NCBI GenBank assembly: GCA_009926135.1
Contig: RFPL01000001.1
Location: 310,001-374,000 of the forward strand
Source: Sphingomonadaceae bacterium
GTDB lineage: Bacteria; Pseudomonadota; Alphaproteobacteria; Sphingomonadales; Sphingomonadaceae
Direction: 5' to 3'
DNA length: 64,000 nucleotides
This document shows positions 7,964-18,589 of this stretch, one piece after another (the first letter of the stretch is position 1; the number at the start of each line of letters is the position of its first letter). The notes under the pieces are model-generated. The model did not search any database, had not been told where the DNA came from, and saw only the letters and a list, made by a program, of their open reading frames with translations. The position numbers were made by a program, and so were the translations under genes.

Positions 7964-9931
7964 CTATTTTCCCTTTGCCTTCGCCGGGACCTTCGGCTGC
8001 GGCCGCTTCGGCGTCAAGAGCTGGTCCAGCCCGGTTGGTGCGGTGCCCGGCGCGGCGCGTTCCAGCCACGGCCAGCGCAGCCCGCCCTTGTAGTCCAGCT
8101 TGTAGGTGATGAAGCGGTCACCGCGCTTGGTCAGCAGTTCCAGCGGCGCGCCGGTCTTGGCGGCGGTGATCGCGTTCTTGAGCTCGTCCTGGGTGTATCC
8201 AATGCCGTTCACTGCCAGCACCGTTGCGCCCGAGACGATCCCGGCCTTGAACGCCGGGCCGTCCCACTGGGTGGCGGTAACCTTGGCGTCCTTGTCGATC
8301 ACGAGGCCGATTGAGTGGGTCAGGTTGAGCGCCTTGGCATCGGCCATGGCGGCCTTGAAGAAGGGATTGGGCTCTTCCTTCCAGGTCAGCTTGTAACCGC
8401 CCAGCTCCACTCCCTTGAGCGGCGCGGGCTGGCCCGGGGTATTGATCCGCTGGTTGATCAGCTTCGCCCAGTCATAGGGGTAGACCTGGTTCAGCTTGGC
8501 CACGATCTCGTCGGCTTCAAAGGCGATCTGGCCATAATCGCCATCGCGCATTCCGAAGAACAGCTTGGCGAAATCGTCGATCGACTTCTTGCCGGCGGTG
8601 CCCTGCCGGATGATCTGGTCAATCTCCAGCCAGATCAGCGCGCCCTCGGTGTAATAGTCCTCGCTGCGCGACAGGCTGGCGAAGGGCTTGGGCTTGCGCG
8701 CCGCAAAGACCGGATCGTTGCCGGTATCCTCGACCGAGCGCCAGCGGCGGCCGGGCTGCTCGGCAAAGTTGCCGGCCCAGGTGGCGAGCATGCCCAGCAC
8801 CACGTCCTTGCCCTGCAGCCCCGAACGGGCGGCCAGGACCATGCCCCAGAACTGGTCCTGCCCTTCATAGGTCCACAGCATGTCGCCCTGCATCGGCTGG
8901 CGGTAGTCGGGCGTCCACAGCCGCGCCGGGCGGCGGAACTTGCCCGACCAGGAATGCGAATATTCATGGGGCAGCAGATTGCGGTCGAATTCGTACTTGT
9001 CCCATTCGGTGAAGGCACCGGGCTCCAGCTGGTTCTCGCTGGAGCGGTGATGTTCCAGCCCGATCCCGCCCATCCGGTCGGTCAGGGCCAGCAGCATTTC
9101 ATAGCGGTCGAAATGGTTGGCCCCGAAAGCCAGTCGCGCTTCGGTAACGAGGTTGCGGTGCAGTTCGATCTGCTCGGGCTTGGCGGCAAGCTGCTCCGGC
9201 TTGTCGGCCACGACATTGAGCGTGACGTTCTGGCCCAGGTCCCACTTGGCAAAGTGTTTGCCGGCAAACAGCGGCGAATCGATCAGGATCTCGTAGGTCG
9301 TTTCGCCCCACGCCCAGCGGTCCCCATCGCGCTTCAGCCCGTCGAGCGCGCCGGCAACGGTCCAGCCGGCGGGCACGGTCACGCTGGGCCGCACCTTGAT
9401 CTGGCGGACGTAATGCCCGGCCGGATAGAGGCTCATCTTCTCCCACTGCAGGTTGAGCATTTCCTGCGTCATGGTGATCCGGCCTTCGGCGGATTGCAGC
9501 GGGCTGGTGTGGATGAACTTGGCGACGACGTCCTTGGTGCCGGCGGGAATGTCGATGTGGAAGGCGTTGACCTCAACCGGATCGCGCTTCCAGCGCAGCA
9601 CCTGTCCACCCGCAGTAAAGGTCACGTCGACCAGCTCGGCCAGCGGCCCGCGCGGGCCGTGGTTGCCGGGCAGCCACTGCGGGAACAGCAGCGTCAGGCG
9701 CTGGGTGCCGGGGGCGACCGGAATGGTCTGCGTGACGCGGTAGATCCCGCGCAGCGTATCGGTCGCATCGATGTCCAGCACCATCGTCCCGCCCGGATAG
9801 GGCGTGTCGGCGGCATCGGGGACCTGCTGCGACAGCGGCACGGCCACGGGGGCCGAAAGGGTGGCGGACAGGGCCGGGGCGGCAAGCAGCAGCCCCAGCG
9901 TAGCGAGAACGGGTAAAGTGCGACGCTTCAT
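7964..9931 (-). CDS. M61 family metallopeptidase with PDZ domain (glycyl aminopeptidase type)
   Basis: The product is an exported peptidase of 655 residues. The start at ATG 9931 gives a clean signal peptide ([22 protein letters not shown]), whereas the open frame to 10129 would hide it. The zinc-binding HExxH is HEYSH at 322-326, and a downstream [12 protein letters not shown] supplies the third-ligand glutamate region. A PDZ domain covers roughly residues 555-640 (IGLVIDKD... and [14 protein letters not shown]). Family members cleave N-terminal glycine or alanine from peptides in the periplasm. It is divergent from hisS, with about 90 bases between the two starts. Confidence 0.92.
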   Translation of the reverse strand: MKRRTLPVLATLGLLLAAPALSATLSAPVAVPLSQQVPDAADTPYPGGTMVLDIDATDTLRGIYRVTQTIPVAPGTQRLTLLFPQWLPGNHGPRGPLAELVDVTFTAGGQVLRWKRDPVEVNAFHIDIPAGTKDVVAKFIHTSPLQSAEGRITMTQEMLNLQWEKMSLYPAGHYVRQIKVRPSVTVPAGWTVAGALDGLKRDGDRWAWGETTYEILIDSPLFAGKHFAKWDLGQNVTLNVVADKPEQLAAKPEQIELHRNLVTEARLAFGANHFDRYEMLLALTDRMGGIGLEHHRSSENQLEPGAFTEWDKYEFDRNLLPHEYSHSWSGKFRRPARLWTPDYRQPMQGDMLWTYEGQDQFWGMVLAARSGLQGKDVVLGMLATWAGNFAEQPGRRWRSVEDTGNDPVFAARKPKPFASLSRSEDYYTEGALIWLEIDQIIRQGTAGKKSIDDFAKLFFGMRDGDYGQIAFEADEIVAKLNQVYPYDWAKLINQRINTPGQPAPLKGVELGGYKLTWKEEPNPFFKAAMADAKALNLTHSIGLVIDKDAKVTATQWDGPAFKAGIVSGATVLAVNGIGYTQDELKNAITAAKTGAPLELLTKRGDRFITYKLDYKGGLRWPWLERAAPGTAPTGLDQLLTPKRPQPKVPAKAKGK

Positions 9932-10019
9932 GGGCGCCGTCCTTGGCTGGGCCCGCGCGCGAGAGCAATCCTCAACCACGGCTTTTCGACGAAGCGCAAA
10001 CAAGGTAGGGGCCAGCGCC

Positions 10020-11372
10020 ATGAGCACGCCCACCAAAATCCCCCAGGCTATTCGCGGCACCCAGGACATCTTCGGCGCAGAGGCCGAGGCTTTCGCGCAC
10101 GTGGTCGAAACCTTCGAGCGGATCCGCAAGCTCTACCGCTTCCGCCGGGTCGAAATGCCGGTGTTCGAGAAGACCGAGGTCTTCAGCCGCTCGATTGGCG
10201 AGACCACCGATGTCGTCTCCAAGGAAATGTATTCGTTCGAGGATCGCGGCGGGGATTCGCTGACCCTGCGGCCCGAATTCACCGCCGGGATCTGCCGCGC
10301 CTACCTGACCAACGGCTGGCAGCAGTTCGCCCCAGTCAAGCTGGCCACCCACGGCCCGCTGTTCCGCTATGAGCGCCCGCAAAAGGGCCGGTACCGGCAG
10401 TTCCACCAGCTCGATGCCGAGATTATCGGCGCAGCCGAACCGCAGGCCGATGTCGAGCTGCTGGTCATGGCCGACCAGCTCTTGCACGAACTGGGCATCG
10501 CCGATGGCGTGACGCTGATGCTCAACACCCTGGGTGACGGCGCCAGCCGCGAGGCCTGGCGCGCCGCGCTGGTCGAATACTTCCGCGCCGTGAAGGGTGA
10601 GCTGTCCGAAGACTCGCAGGACCGGCTGGAGCGCAACCCGCTGCGCATCCTCGACAGCAAGGACCCGCGCGACAAGGTCTTCACCGAAGCCGCGCCCAAG
10701 ATCGATGACTTCCTGAGTGATGAGGCGCAGGACTTCTTCGCCAAGGTGACTGGCGGGCTTGATGCCGCCGGCGTCGCCTGGACCCGCGCTCCGGCGCTGG
10801 TCCGCGGCCTCGACTATTATCGCCACACCGCGTTTGAATTCGTCACCGACCGGCTGGGCGCGCAAGGCACTGTCCTTGGCGGCGGGCGCTATGACGGGCT
10901 GATGGAAAGCCTCGGCGGCGCACACACCCCGGCGGTCGGCTGGGCCGCGGGGGTGGAGCGGCTGGCGATGCTGGTGGCCGATGCAGGACAGGTTGCTGCC
11001 GATAGCCCTCTAATCACCGTAATCCCGGACCGGCCAGAGGACGAAGTTCTGGCTGGCAAGATAGCAGCCTTGCTGCGCAGAGCCGGGATCGTCACGGACA
11101 TCGCGTTCAGGGGCAATGCAAAGCGGCGATTTGAAGTGGCTCGAAAGAATGGATCTAGAGCTCGTCTCGTCATCAGACGCTCAGCCTCTGAGGGGCTTCC
11201 AGAGCGACTTGGACACCACGTGGTGGTGAACCAGCCCGACTCGTTTGAGGCTGCCGATTCAACTTACCGTGACCTCATTTTCAAGGTCCTTGAAGAAAAC
11301 TTTGAAGTCGTTCGCATGGATCGTGCCCTAGAGGGTTATTGGCTGGACGGTATTCTGCGTGAGCGGACCTGA
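10020..11372 (+). CDS. hisS: Histidyl-tRNA synthetase
   Basis: This class II synthetase of 450 residues charges tRNA-His. Motif 2 ([20 protein letters not shown]), the histidine loop [16 protein letters not shown] and motif 3 ([12 protein letters not shown]) are present. The start is ATG 10020 ([18 protein letters not shown]). The anticodon-binding domain, from about residue 320, is unusual: after [21 protein letters not shown] the family-typical GEDE-type segment is replaced by an unfamiliar sequence. The DNA there is clearly less GC-rich than its surroundings. Its stop overlaps the prfA start by one base (TGATG). Confidence 0.93.
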   Translation: MSTPTKIPQAIRGTQDIFGAEAEAFAHVVETFERIRKLYRFRRVEMPVFEKTEVFSRSIGETTDVVSKEMYSFEDRGGDSLTLRPEFTAGICRAYLTNGWQQFAPVKLATHGPLFRYERPQKGRYRQFHQLDAEIIGAAEPQADVELLVMADQLLHELGIADGVTLMLNTLGDGASREAWRAALVEYFRAVKGELSEDSQDRLERNPLRILDSKDPRDKVFTEAAPKIDDFLSDEAQDFFAKVTGGLDAAGVAWTRAPALVRGLDYYRHTAFEFVTDRLGAQGTVLGGGRYDGLMESLGGAHTPAVGWAAGVERLAMLVADAGQVAADSPLITVIPDRPEDEVLAGKIAALLRRAGIVTDIAFRGNAKRRFEVARKNGSRARLVIRRSASEGLPERLGHHVVVNQPDSFEAADSTYRDLIFKVLEENFEVVRMDRALEGYWLDGILRERT

Positions 11373-12436
11373 TGTCCGTCCCCGACGCCCGTCTCCGTCA
11401 GATTTCCGCCCGCTTCGCCGAACTCGAGGCGCGGCTCGCTTCCGGCCAGCTGGAGGGCAAGGATTTCGTCGCCGCCAGCCGTGACTTTTCCGAACTGGAA
11501 CCGGTCGCGCGCAAGGCGGAAGAGGTCATGGCGATGCGCGCGGAGCTGGCCAGCCTGGCCGAGCTCGACGATCCCGAAATGCGCGAGCTGGCCGAGGAAG
11601 AGATTGCCCGGCTGAAGGAAGAGCTGCCTGCCGCCGAACACGCGCTGGCGATCGCCATGCTGCCGCGTGACAGCGCCGACAGCCGCTCGGCCATGCTCGA
11701 AATCCGCGCCGGTACCGGCGGGGATGAGGCGGCGCTGTTCGCCGGTGATCTCTATCGGATGTACGAGCGCTTTGCCGCCGATCAGGGCTGGCGGATCGAG
11801 CCGGTCAGCATGAGTTCGTCCGAAGTCGGCGGCTGCAAGGAAGTGGTCGCGCAGATCACCGGCGATGGCGTGTTCGCCAAATTGAAGTTCGAAAGCGGAG
11901 TCCACCGGGTCCAGCGCGTGCCGACCACCGAGAGTGGCGGGCGGATCCATACCTCAGCGGCGACCGTGGCGGTGTTGCCCGAACCCGACGAGGTTGACGT
12001 GCAGATCGAGGACAAGGACCTCAAGATCGACGTCTATCGGGCCTCCGGTGCCGGCGGGCAGCACGTCAACACTACCGACTCCGCCGTGCGCATCACCCAT
12101 CTGCCCACCAACACGGTGGTGACCTGCCAGGATGGCCGCAGCCAGCACAAGAACAAGGAAAAGGCGATGCAGGTGCTGCGCGTCCGCCTGTTCGAGGCCC
12201 AGCGCGAGGCCGTGCATGACGAAGAAGCTGCGGCGCGCAAGGCGATGGTCGGCTCGGGTGACCGGTCCGAACGGATCCGCACTTATAATTTCCCGCAGGG
12301 CCGGGTGACCGATCACCGCATCAACCTGACCCTGCACCGCCTGCCCGAAATCCTCGAAGGGCCGGGACTTGGCGAATTGATCGATGCGCTGATTGCCGAA
12401 GACCAGGCCAAGCGCCTTGCGGCGTTAGGGGAATGA
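11372..12436 (+). CDS. prfA: Peptide chain release factor 1
   Basis: The product (354 residues) recognises UAA and UAG stop codons and triggers peptide release. The catalytic GGQ is at 228-230 ([13 protein letters not shown]), and the stop-codon-reading PxT element is PTT at 184-186 within [14 protein letters not shown]. Length is normal for RF1. It is coupled to hisS upstream through a TGATG junction and overlaps prmC by ATGA. The prmC product methylates the glutamine of this GGQ, so the gene order is functionally coherent. Confidence 0.97.
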   Translation: MSVPDARLRQISARFAELEARLASGQLEGKDFVAASRDFSELEPVARKAEEVMAMRAELASLAELDDPEMRELAEEEIARLKEELPAAEHALAIAMLPRDSADSRSAMLEIRAGTGGDEAALFAGDLYRMYERFAADQGWRIEPVSMSSSEVGGCKEVVAQITGDGVFAKLKFESGVHRVQRVPTTESGGRIHTSAATVAVLPEPDEVDVQIEDKDLKIDVYRASGAGGQHVNTTDSAVRITHLPTNTVVTCQDGRSQHKNKEKAMQVLRVRLFEAQREAVHDEEAAARKAMVGSGDRSERIRTYNFPQGRVTDHRINLTLHRLPEILEGPGLGELIDALIAEDQAKRLAALGE

Positions 12437-13305
12437 CGCTTCCCGACGGCTGCACCGTGGCCGAGGCGATCCGCGCGGCGACCGAACTGCTGGGCGCCCG
12501 TACCGACAGCGCGCGGCTTGATGCCGAGCTGCTGATGGCCGAGGCGCTTGGGGTGCGCCGCTCGGACCTGTTCCTGCGCCATATGGGCGATCCCGCTCCT
12601 GCCGTCTTTGCCGAACTGGTGGCGCGCCGCGCCGCGCACGAGCCAGTGGCCTATATTCGGGGCTATCAGGAATTCTTCGGACTGCCGTTCATCGTCTCGC
12701 CCGACGTGCTGATCCCGCGCGGTGATAGCGAAACGCTGGTCGAGGCGGCACTCGAGGCCCGGCCCGATGCCGTCCGCGTGCTTGATTGCGGAACCGGCTC
12801 GGGCGCGCTGCTGCTGGCCGTCCTCCATGAACTGCCCCGCACGAACGGGGTCGGGATTGACCGGTCCGAGCAAGCGCTTGGCGTGGCCAAGGCCAATGCC
12901 ACCCGACTGGGATTGGGCGAGCGGGCGCGGATGATTCGCGCGGACTGGAATTCGGACGGCTGGCGCGATGATCTCGGCGGTCCGTTCGACCTGATCCTCG
13001 CCAATCCGCCCTATGTCGAGACCGATGCGGCACTGGACCCCACGGTCAAGGATCACGAGCCGGCGGGCGCGCTGTTTGCCGGGCCTGACGGGCTGGACGA
13101 TTACCGCGTGCTGGTGCCCCAGCTTCCCGCATTGCTGTCTGATCAAGGGGTTGCCCTGGTCGAGATTGGCCATACCCAGGCTGACGCGGTGACCGCGATC
13201 GGCGCGGTGGCGGGGCTGGTTGCCACGCTGCACCGCGACCTTGCGGGCCGGCCGCGCGTGCTGGAATTCAAGAAAGCGCTTGGCAACGCAGCGGTGAAAG
13301 CGTAA
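12433..13305 (+). CDS. prmC: Release factor glutamine methyltransferase
   Basis: The protein, 290 residues, transfers a methyl group from SAM to the GGQ glutamine of release factors. The SAM-binding motif DCGTGSG is at 118-124 and the catalytic NPPY at 191-194. The N-terminal helical domain contains the usual [13 protein letters not shown] segment. Its start overlaps the prfA stop by four bases. About 177 bases without a gene follow before the DUF4167 gene; I see no clear terminator there. Confidence 0.96.
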   Translation: MTLPDGCTVAEAIRAATELLGARTDSARLDAELLMAEALGVRRSDLFLRHMGDPAPAVFAELVARRAAHEPVAYIRGYQEFFGLPFIVSPDVLIPRGDSETLVEAALEARPDAVRVLDCGTGSGALLLAVLHELPRTNGVGIDRSEQALGVAKANATRLGLGERARMIRADWNSDGWRDDLGGPFDLILANPPYVETDAALDPTVKDHEPAGALFAGPDGLDDYRVLVPQLPALLSDQGVALVEIGHTQADAVTAIGAVAGLVATLHRDLAGRPRVLEFKKALGNAAVKA

Positions 13306-13482
13306 GTCCGACAACAGGTCGAGGCTGGTACGCGAACAGGCGTCCCCACGACTCACTCCAGCATTTGCACCGATACTGGCCCTGACCGGCCGGTCTAAAC
13401 AGCAGATGTCGGGCCCCGGCGCGCGATGGTTGCCACCGGGGGTTTACGGGTCGCGCGGCCCCACAGCCGCTGAAGCAGGGAA

Positions 13483-14295
13483 TTGAAGCCCTTGAACAAC
13501 AATAATCGTGGTAACAACAACCGTCGTCGCGGTCGTGGCAATCGTCAGGGCGGCGGAGGTGGCGGCGGCCAGCAGCTTAACCGGATCGACAGTCGTGCGC
13601 GGGGCAATGCGCCGCAGCTGCTCGAAAAGTATCGCAAGCTGGCGCAAGACGCACACCTCAACGGGGACCGCGTTACCGCCGAATATTACCTGCAGTTCGC
13701 AGACCACTATTTCCGCGTGATCGCCGATCAGCGCGTCCGCCAGGAAGAGCAGCGCCGCCCGCGTGACGAACGCTGGCAGGAAGGCGCCGAGGGCGAACGC
13801 GAAGACAGCGACGACGCCAACGACTTCAGCGCTGACAGCGATTTCCCAAGCTTTGACCAGCCGGTCTACACCCGGCGCGAACGCGAAGAACGCCCGCGCC
13901 GTGAAGAGCGCGAGGAAGAAGCCCCGCGCACTGACGACGAGGGCGGGGAAGAGCGTTCGCAGGGTAATCCCTATGAACCGCCGGAAAACCCGTTCGTGCG
14001 TGCGCCGCGCGAAGACCGTGCGCCGCGTGAGGAACGTGGCAGCCGCGGGCTGCGTCCGCGCCGTGGGCAGGACGACCGGGGTGATCGGGGCGATCGCCGC
14101 CCGCGCCGCGATGATGGTGACAGCGAACCGGCCGGGCTCGATCCGGCGCTGCTGCCGCCCGCCATCGGTGGCTCGCGCGATGAAGCGCCGGTACAAGACG
14201 AGGCACCCGCAGCCGAAGCCAAGCCGCGCCGCAAGCTGCCGCGCCGCAAGCCTTCGGCCGATGGTGCCGACGAACAGCTAGAATCCGCGAAGTAA
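13483..14295 (+). CDS. DUF4167 domain protein, arginine/glutamate-rich
   Basis: The protein has 270 residues with three parts. An N-terminal asparagine, arginine and glycine-rich segment has an RNNN/RGRG composition. The conserved DUF4167 helix region (RIDSRARGNAPQLLEKYRKLAQDAHLNGDRVTAEYYLQFADHYFRVIAD, in the first 90 residues) follows. A long charged, probably disordered tail of EERPRRE-like runs completes it. No ATG is available: TTG at 13483 or TTG at 13492 must be the start, with GCAGGG just upstream of the first. The composition suggests nucleic-acid binding, but no function is established for the family. Confidence 0.85.
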   Translation: MKPLNNNNRGNNNRRRGRGNRQGGGGGGGQQLNRIDSRARGNAPQLLEKYRKLAQDAHLNGDRVTAEYYLQFADHYFRVIADQRVRQEEQRRPRDERWQEGAEGEREDSDDANDFSADSDFPSFDQPVYTRREREERPRREEREEEAPRTDDEGGEERSQGNPYEPPENPFVRAPREDRAPREERGSRGLRPRRGQDDRGDRGDRRPRRDDGDSEPAGLDPALLPPAIGGSRDEAPVQDEAPAAEAKPRRKLPRRKPSADGADEQLESAK

Positions 14296-14315
14296 GTCCG
14301 GGCTGAGCGCCTAGC

Positions 14316-15875
14316 TTGCGCCGCTGGCTGGACCTCATCCTGAACCATCCGCGCCTGACCGCGCTGGGCCTGGGGGCGCTTGCCGCCACCGGGTTTCAGC
14401 CGCTCGGGCTGTGGCCTTTGACCCTGTTCGCGCTGGCGGGACTGATTGCGCTGGTGCGCGCTGCGCCGTCAGGCAAACAGGCGGCGCTGCTGGGCTGGTG
14501 CTTCGGCGTCGGACACTTCACGCTGGGCAATAACTGGATCGCGACGGCCTTTACATATCAGGCCAATGTGCCGGCCTGGCTCGGCTGGGTCGCGGTGGTG
14601 CTGTTGTCGTTCTATCTGGCCGCCTATCCGGCCTTGGCCGCACTCGCCGGATGGCTGGCGCGGCGCTCGATCCCGGGGCTGGTGCTGGCACTGGCGGGCG
14701 GCTGGATCGTCAGCGAATGGCTGCGCAGCTGGGTCTTCACGGGCTTCGCCTGGAACCCCCTGGGGGTTGCTGCGCTGGGCGGATTTGGCAGCCCCGGCCT
14801 TGCCCTGGTCCTCCCCTGGCTCGGAACCTATGCGCTCTCTGGCCTGATCGTCCTGCTGGCGGGTTGCTGGTGGGCTGCCCTTGCGCGGGGCAAACCCGAT
14901 CCGCGCGGCCTTGCCCTGGTTCTGGCGCCCTTGGCGGCGATGCTGTTGCCGCAGCTTGTCAATCCGCCCGAACAGCTCACCCAGCGGCGCTATACCTTGG
15001 TTCAGCCTGATATCCGGCAGGAGTTCCTCAACGATCCGGCCTGGTTCGAGGCCCAGTTCCAGCGCCTCGCCGCCCTCTCTAGAGGGCAAGGTGAACGGCT
15101 CGTGCTCTGGCCCGAATCCGGCGTGCCCGACTATCTGCGTGATGGTTATCCGGAACGCTATTACCTCGACACCTATGGGGCGGACCCTGGCCTGGCCCGC
15201 CGGCGGCTGGGCCGGGCAATTGGCCCGGGCGCCATGCTGATGACCGGCGCGGTCGACCTTGAACTTGCCGGCGGACGCGTTGTCGGTGCGCGCAATGCGG
15301 TGACCGCGCTCGACGATACCGGCGCGATCCGCGCCGGATATGCGAAGGCGCACCTGGTACCTTATGGCGAATACCTCGCGCTACGTTGGTTGCTCGAGCC
15401 GCTAGGCGTCGAGCGGCTCGTACCGGGCGGGATCGACTTCTGGCCGGGACCGGGACCGCGCACGCTTGACCTTGGCCAGTTCGGCCAGGCCGGGGTGCAG
15501 ATCTGCTACGAAATCATCTTCTCCGGGCAGGTGGTCGATCGGGACAATCGCCCCGACTTCCTGTTCAATCCGTCCAACGATGGCTGGTTCGGTGCCTGGG
15601 GCCCGCCGCAGCACCTCGCCCAGGCGCGGCTGCGGGCAATCGAGGAAGGGCTGCCAGTGCTGCGTTCCACCACGACGGGAATCTCTGCCGTGGTCGATGG
15701 GCATGGTGTGGTCCGCCGGCACGTGCCGCGGCTGGTCCCCGGGCGGCTTGACGGGCAGGTCCCGGCCGCGCTGGCCCCGACGCTGTTTTCGCGGTTGGGC
15801 AACATGTTGCCGCTTGGCTGGGCGATACTTCTTCTTGCCGCAGCAATGGTTGCCAGCCGCCGCCGCAGGGGTTAG
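14316..15875 (+). CDS. lnt: Apolipoprotein N-acyltransferase
   Basis: This inner-membrane enzyme of 519 residues adds the third acyl chain to lipoproteins so that Lol transport can recognise them. Several N-terminal membrane segments (to about residue 215) precede a nitrilase-like catalytic domain. The Glu-Lys-Cys triad is visible: E267 in LWPESG, K344 in GYAKAHLVPYGEY and C397 in QICYEIIF. The start is a TTG at 14316, 20 bases after the DUF4167 stop, and a final hydrophobic helix follows near 500. Two lipoprotein genes lie elsewhere in this window (44998 and 45298). Confidence 0.95.
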   Translation: MRRWLDLILNHPRLTALGLGALAATGFQPLGLWPLTLFALAGLIALVRAAPSGKQAALLGWCFGVGHFTLGNNWIATAFTYQANVPAWLGWVAVVLLSFYLAAYPALAALAGWLARRSIPGLVLALAGGWIVSEWLRSWVFTGFAWNPLGVAALGGFGSPGLALVLPWLGTYALSGLIVLLAGCWWAALARGKPDPRGLALVLAPLAAMLLPQLVNPPEQLTQRRYTLVQPDIRQEFLNDPAWFEAQFQRLAALSRGQGERLVLWPESGVPDYLRDGYPERYYLDTYGADPGLARRRLGRAIGPGAMLMTGAVDLELAGGRVVGARNAVTALDDTGAIRAGYAKAHLVPYGEYLALRWLLEPLGVERLVPGGIDFWPGPGPRTLDLGQFGQAGVQICYEIIFSGQVVDRDNRPDFLFNPSNDGWFGAWGPPQHLAQARLRAIEEGLPVLRSTTTGISAVVDGHGVVRRHVPRLVPGRLDGQVPAALAPTLFSRLGNMLPLGWAILLLAAAMVASRRRRG

Positions 15876-15881
15876 AGAGAT

Positions 15882-15903
15882 CATATAAAGAATCCTTTAT
15901 ATC
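15882..15903. promoter_or_regulatory. Palindromic operator upstream of metK (SahR-like site)
   Basis: A perfect 8-base inverted repeat, ATATAAAG (15883-15890) and CTTTATAT (15895-15902), is separated by AATC. It lies between the lnt stop and the metK GAGG ribosome binding site (15904-15907). The 22-base segment matches the site in front of the ArsR-methyltransferase gene (44851-44872) at 19 of 22 positions. It is strikingly AT-rich in a GC-rich genome. I infer it is a binding site of that regulator, placed where a bound repressor would block metK transcription. Confidence 0.8.
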
Positions 15904-15912
15904 GAGGACGCG

Positions 15913-17118
15913 ATGCGCACCGACTATCTCTTCACTTCCGAAAGCGTTTCCGAAGGTCATCCGGACAAGGTGGCTGATCAGATCTCGGATTCGATCGTCG
16001 ACCTGTTCCTGTCCAAGGATCCCGAAGCGCGCATCGCCTGTGAGACGCTGACCACCACCCAGCTTGTGGTCCTGGCCGGCGAAATCCGCTGCAAGGGTGT
16101 TTACGAAGACGGCGCATGGGCCCCTGGCGCCCAGGAAGAGATCGAGGCGACTGTCCGCCAGACGGTCAAGGAGATCGGCTACGCCCAGAGCGGCTTCCAC
16201 TGGGAACAGTTCGAATTCATCAACCGCCTGCACGGCCAGTCGGCGCATATCGCCCAGGGCGTGGACGCCAATGCCAACAAGGATGAAGGCGCGGGCGACC
16301 AGGGCATCATGTTCGGTTACGCCACCGACGAAACGCCCGACCTGATGCCGGCGACGCTTTATTACAGCCACAAGATCCTCGAAAAGATGGCGGCCGATCG
16401 CCATTCGGGCGCGGCTCCGTTCCTTGAACCCGACGCCAAGAGCCAGGTTACGCTGCGTTACGAAGGCAGCCTGCCGGTCGCCGCGACCGCTGTGGTCGTC
16501 TCGACCCAGCACGCCCCCGGCTATGACGAGGGTGACAAGGAAGCCGAACTCCACGCTTACGTGAAGCGCGTCGTGGCCGAAGTGATCCCGCCAGTGCTGC
16601 TGCGCGAGACCGAATACTTCATCAACCCGACCGGCAGTTTCGAAATCGGCGGCCCCGATGGCGATGCCGGCCTGACCGGGCGCAAGATCATTGTCGACAC
16701 CTATGGCGGCGCAGCCCCGCACGGCGGCGGCGCATTCAGCGGCAAGGATCCGACCAAGGTCGATCGCTCGGCCGCTTACATCAGCCGCTATCTCGCCAAG
16801 AACGTCGTCGCCGCAGGCCTCGCCACGCGCTGCACGATCCAACTGGCCTATGCGATCGGCGTCTCGAAGCCGCTTTCGCTTTATGTCGATACGCATGAAA
16901 CCGGCACCGTTGGGGATGACAAGATCGAAGCAGCGATCCTGAGCCTGCCCAAGCTGGGCGGCCTGACCCCGCGTGCGATCCGCACGCACCTCGGTCTCAA
17001 CAAGCCGATCTACAAGCCGACCGCCGCCTATGGCCATTTCGGCCGCAAGGCTGAGGGCGACTTCTTCCCGTGGGAACGGACCGACCTGGTCGATGACCTC
17101 AAGGCCGCGCTGGCCTGA
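15913..17118 (+). CDS. metK: S-adenosylmethionine synthetase
   Basis: The enzyme, 401 residues, makes SAM from methionine and ATP. N-terminal [20 protein letters not shown] carries the ATP and methionine site. The signatures [12 protein letters not shown] and [19 protein letters not shown] are intact. The start at ATG 15913 has GAGG five bases upstream. An AT-rich palindrome lies directly before that site, matching one at the metF-metH operon, so the SAM-cycle genes are probably co-regulated. A GTG-started hydrolase follows with no gap. Confidence 0.97.
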   Translation: MRTDYLFTSESVSEGHPDKVADQISDSIVDLFLSKDPEARIACETLTTTQLVVLAGEIRCKGVYEDGAWAPGAQEEIEATVRQTVKEIGYAQSGFHWEQFEFINRLHGQSAHIAQGVDANANKDEGAGDQGIMFGYATDETPDLMPATLYYSHKILEKMAADRHSGAAPFLEPDAKSQVTLRYEGSLPVAATAVVVSTQHAPGYDEGDKEAELHAYVKRVVAEVIPPVLLRETEYFINPTGSFEIGGPDGDAGLTGRKIIVDTYGGAAPHGGGAFSGKDPTKVDRSAAYISRYLAKNVVAAGLATRCTIQLAYAIGVSKPLSLYVDTHETGTVGDDKIEAAILSLPKLGGLTPRAIRTHLGLNKPIYKPTAAYGHFGRKAEGDFFPWERTDLVDDLKAALA

Positions 17119-17913
17119 GTGGCAGGCCCGGTGTCGCCAGTGCGCACCGGGCGGACCATCTATCTCCACGGCGTCCCGGGAACGCCGGCGGAGCTGACGC
17201 TTGCGGGCCATGCTGGCTGGGAGCCGGGGCCACACTTGTTTGCGCCTGATCGCAACCTGCTCGCAGCCGCCGGTTCAGATGATCTTGCTGATGCAATCGC
17301 CCGGTGGGCTGGAGGAGAGCCGGTCCGGCTGGTCGGCTTTTCACTCGGTGCTGCCGCTGCCTTGCGGGTCGCGGCGCGGCTGGGTGGCACGATCGCGAAG
17401 ATCGACCTGATCGCGCCGGCTGCGCCTTTGTCGCTCGGCGATTTTCTGGGATTGATGGCTGGCGGCGCGCTGTTCCGCCTGGCGCGCGACCATCCCCGCG
17501 GGTTTGCCGCGGTCTGTTCGCTGCAAGGCGCGCTGGCGCGGATTGCGCCGCGCCTGCTGGCCAGAATGACCCTTGCCGGGTGCCAGGGCGGCGACAAGCC
17601 CTTGGCAGCTGATCCGGCATTCCAGAAATTGCTGGGCCAGATGCTTGCCGGATCGCTGAGCAAAGGTGCGACGTCCTACAAATCCGAAATCGCGGCCTAT
17701 GTGGCGAACTGGGAAGACTGCCTCTCGTCCGTAACCCAGTCGGTCGAAATCTGGCAGGGCGATCTGGATAACTGGGTTGTGCCGGAAATGGCCTCGGCAC
17801 TCGCGGGCCGGCTGTCCGGACTGCGCGAACTGCACATGCTGCCGGGCCTGTCGCACTATTCGGCGCTGGCCTGGTATCTGGCGCGGTTCAGCTCTGGCGG
17901 TAGTCCGCCGTAA
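17119..17913 (+). CDS. Alpha/beta-fold hydrolase
   Basis: The protein has 264 residues and starts with GTG directly after the metK stop codon, so it is probably co-transcribed with metK. An oxyanion-hole strand IYLHGVPGTPAE is followed by the nucleophile elbow GFSLGAAAAL (serine about residue 75) and a C-terminal GLSHYSAL histidine. These suit an esterase or lipase-like serine hydrolase. The substrate is unknown. Its last 26 bases overlap the convergent glutathione transferase gene. Confidence 0.8.
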   Translation: MAGPVSPVRTGRTIYLHGVPGTPAELTLAGHAGWEPGPHLFAPDRNLLAAAGSDDLADAIARWAGGEPVRLVGFSLGAAAALRVAARLGGTIAKIDLIAPAAPLSLGDFLGLMAGGALFRLARDHPRGFAAVCSLQGALARIAPRLLARMTLAGCQGGDKPLAADPAFQKLLGQMLAGSLSKGATSYKSEIAAYVANWEDCLSSVTQSVEIWQGDLDNWVVPEMASALAGRLSGLRELHMLPGLSHYSALAWYLARFSSGGSPP

Positions 17914-18571
17914 TCGCGCCAGCGGCGGCCAGTTCTGCCTCGTGGCTTTCCTCGCGCCAGTGTTCGGCCAGCGCCTGGGCTTCCCACTCCTGCATTGCCG
18001 GATGAGCCAGCACGTGGTCGACCCAGGCCTGACCATTGCCGACATCGAGGCCATAAGTGCGGATGCGGAAGGCAACGGGGGCATAGAAGGCATCGACGGC
18101 CGTGAATGCTGGCCCGGCCAGCCAGGGACCGCCGAACCGGGCCAGGCCCTCTTCGAAGATCTCGCGCACGCGGGTGACATTGCGTTGCAGGCCTTCGCTC
18201 ATCGGTTTGGGCGTCACGCGCACGCCGACGTTCATGGTGCAATCGTTGCGCAGGTGCCCGAATCCGCCGTGCATCTCGCAGGCCGCACCAACGGCAAAGC
18301 TGCGCGCTGCGGGATCGGTCGGCCATACGCCCGCGTGCCGTTCCGCGAGGTAAAGGGTGATGCCGAGCGAGTCTGGCACCTTGCGCTCGCCATCGATCAA
18401 TAGCGGGACCTGACCAGTGGGCGAGAAGCGCCGGAAGTCGTCATAATTGTCGGGCTTGGTGAAGGGCTCGAAGCGGTCCTTGAACGGCACGCCCAGCGCC
18501 TTCATCAGCAGCCAGGGGCGCAGGCTCCAGCTTGAGTAATTTCGGTTCGCGGTGATCAGGGTATAGGCCAT
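17888..18571 (-). CDS. Glutathione S-transferase family protein
   Basis: The protein has 227 residues. The thioredoxin-like N-terminal domain (ANRNYSSWSLRPWLLMKALGVPF) contains SSWSLRP, a serine-type catalytic site, and PTGQVPLLIDG with the cis-proline. DSLGITLYLAERH completes the glutathione pocket. An all-helical C-terminal domain follows. This arrangement is common in bacterial GSTs of the MAAI/zeta-like or beta-like groups. The substrate is not predictable. The 3' end overlaps the convergent hydrolase gene. Confidence 0.88.
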   Translation of the reverse strand: MAYTLITANRNYSSWSLRPWLLMKALGVPFKDRFEPFTKPDNYDDFRRFSPTGQVPLLIDGERKVPDSLGITLYLAERHAGVWPTDPAARSFAVGAACEMHGGFGHLRNDCTMNVGVRVTPKPMSEGLQRNVTRVREIFEEGLARFGGPWLAGPAFTAVDAFYAPVAFRIRTYGLDVGNGQAWVDHVLAHPAMQEWEAQALAEHWREESHEAELAAAGAITADYRQS

Positions 18572-18589
18572 GGCCCCTGACTAGCCGGG

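Noticed and set aside
8315..9916. Long plus-strand open frame opposite the M61 peptidase
   Set aside because: Antisense to a gene with a clear signal peptide, zinc motif and PDZ domain; typical GC-rich shadow frame.
13306..13482. Possible terminator or RNA between prmC and the DUF4167 gene
   Set aside because: No stable stem with a T-run and no conserved element is visible in these 177 bases.
13444..14196. Minus-strand open frame opposite the DUF4167 gene
   Set aside because: Low-complexity shadow of the arginine/glutamate-rich tail.
15565..17235. Minus-strand open frame of 556 codons over lnt and metK
   Set aside because: Opposite to two well-conserved genes and spans the metK operator; no recognisable domains.
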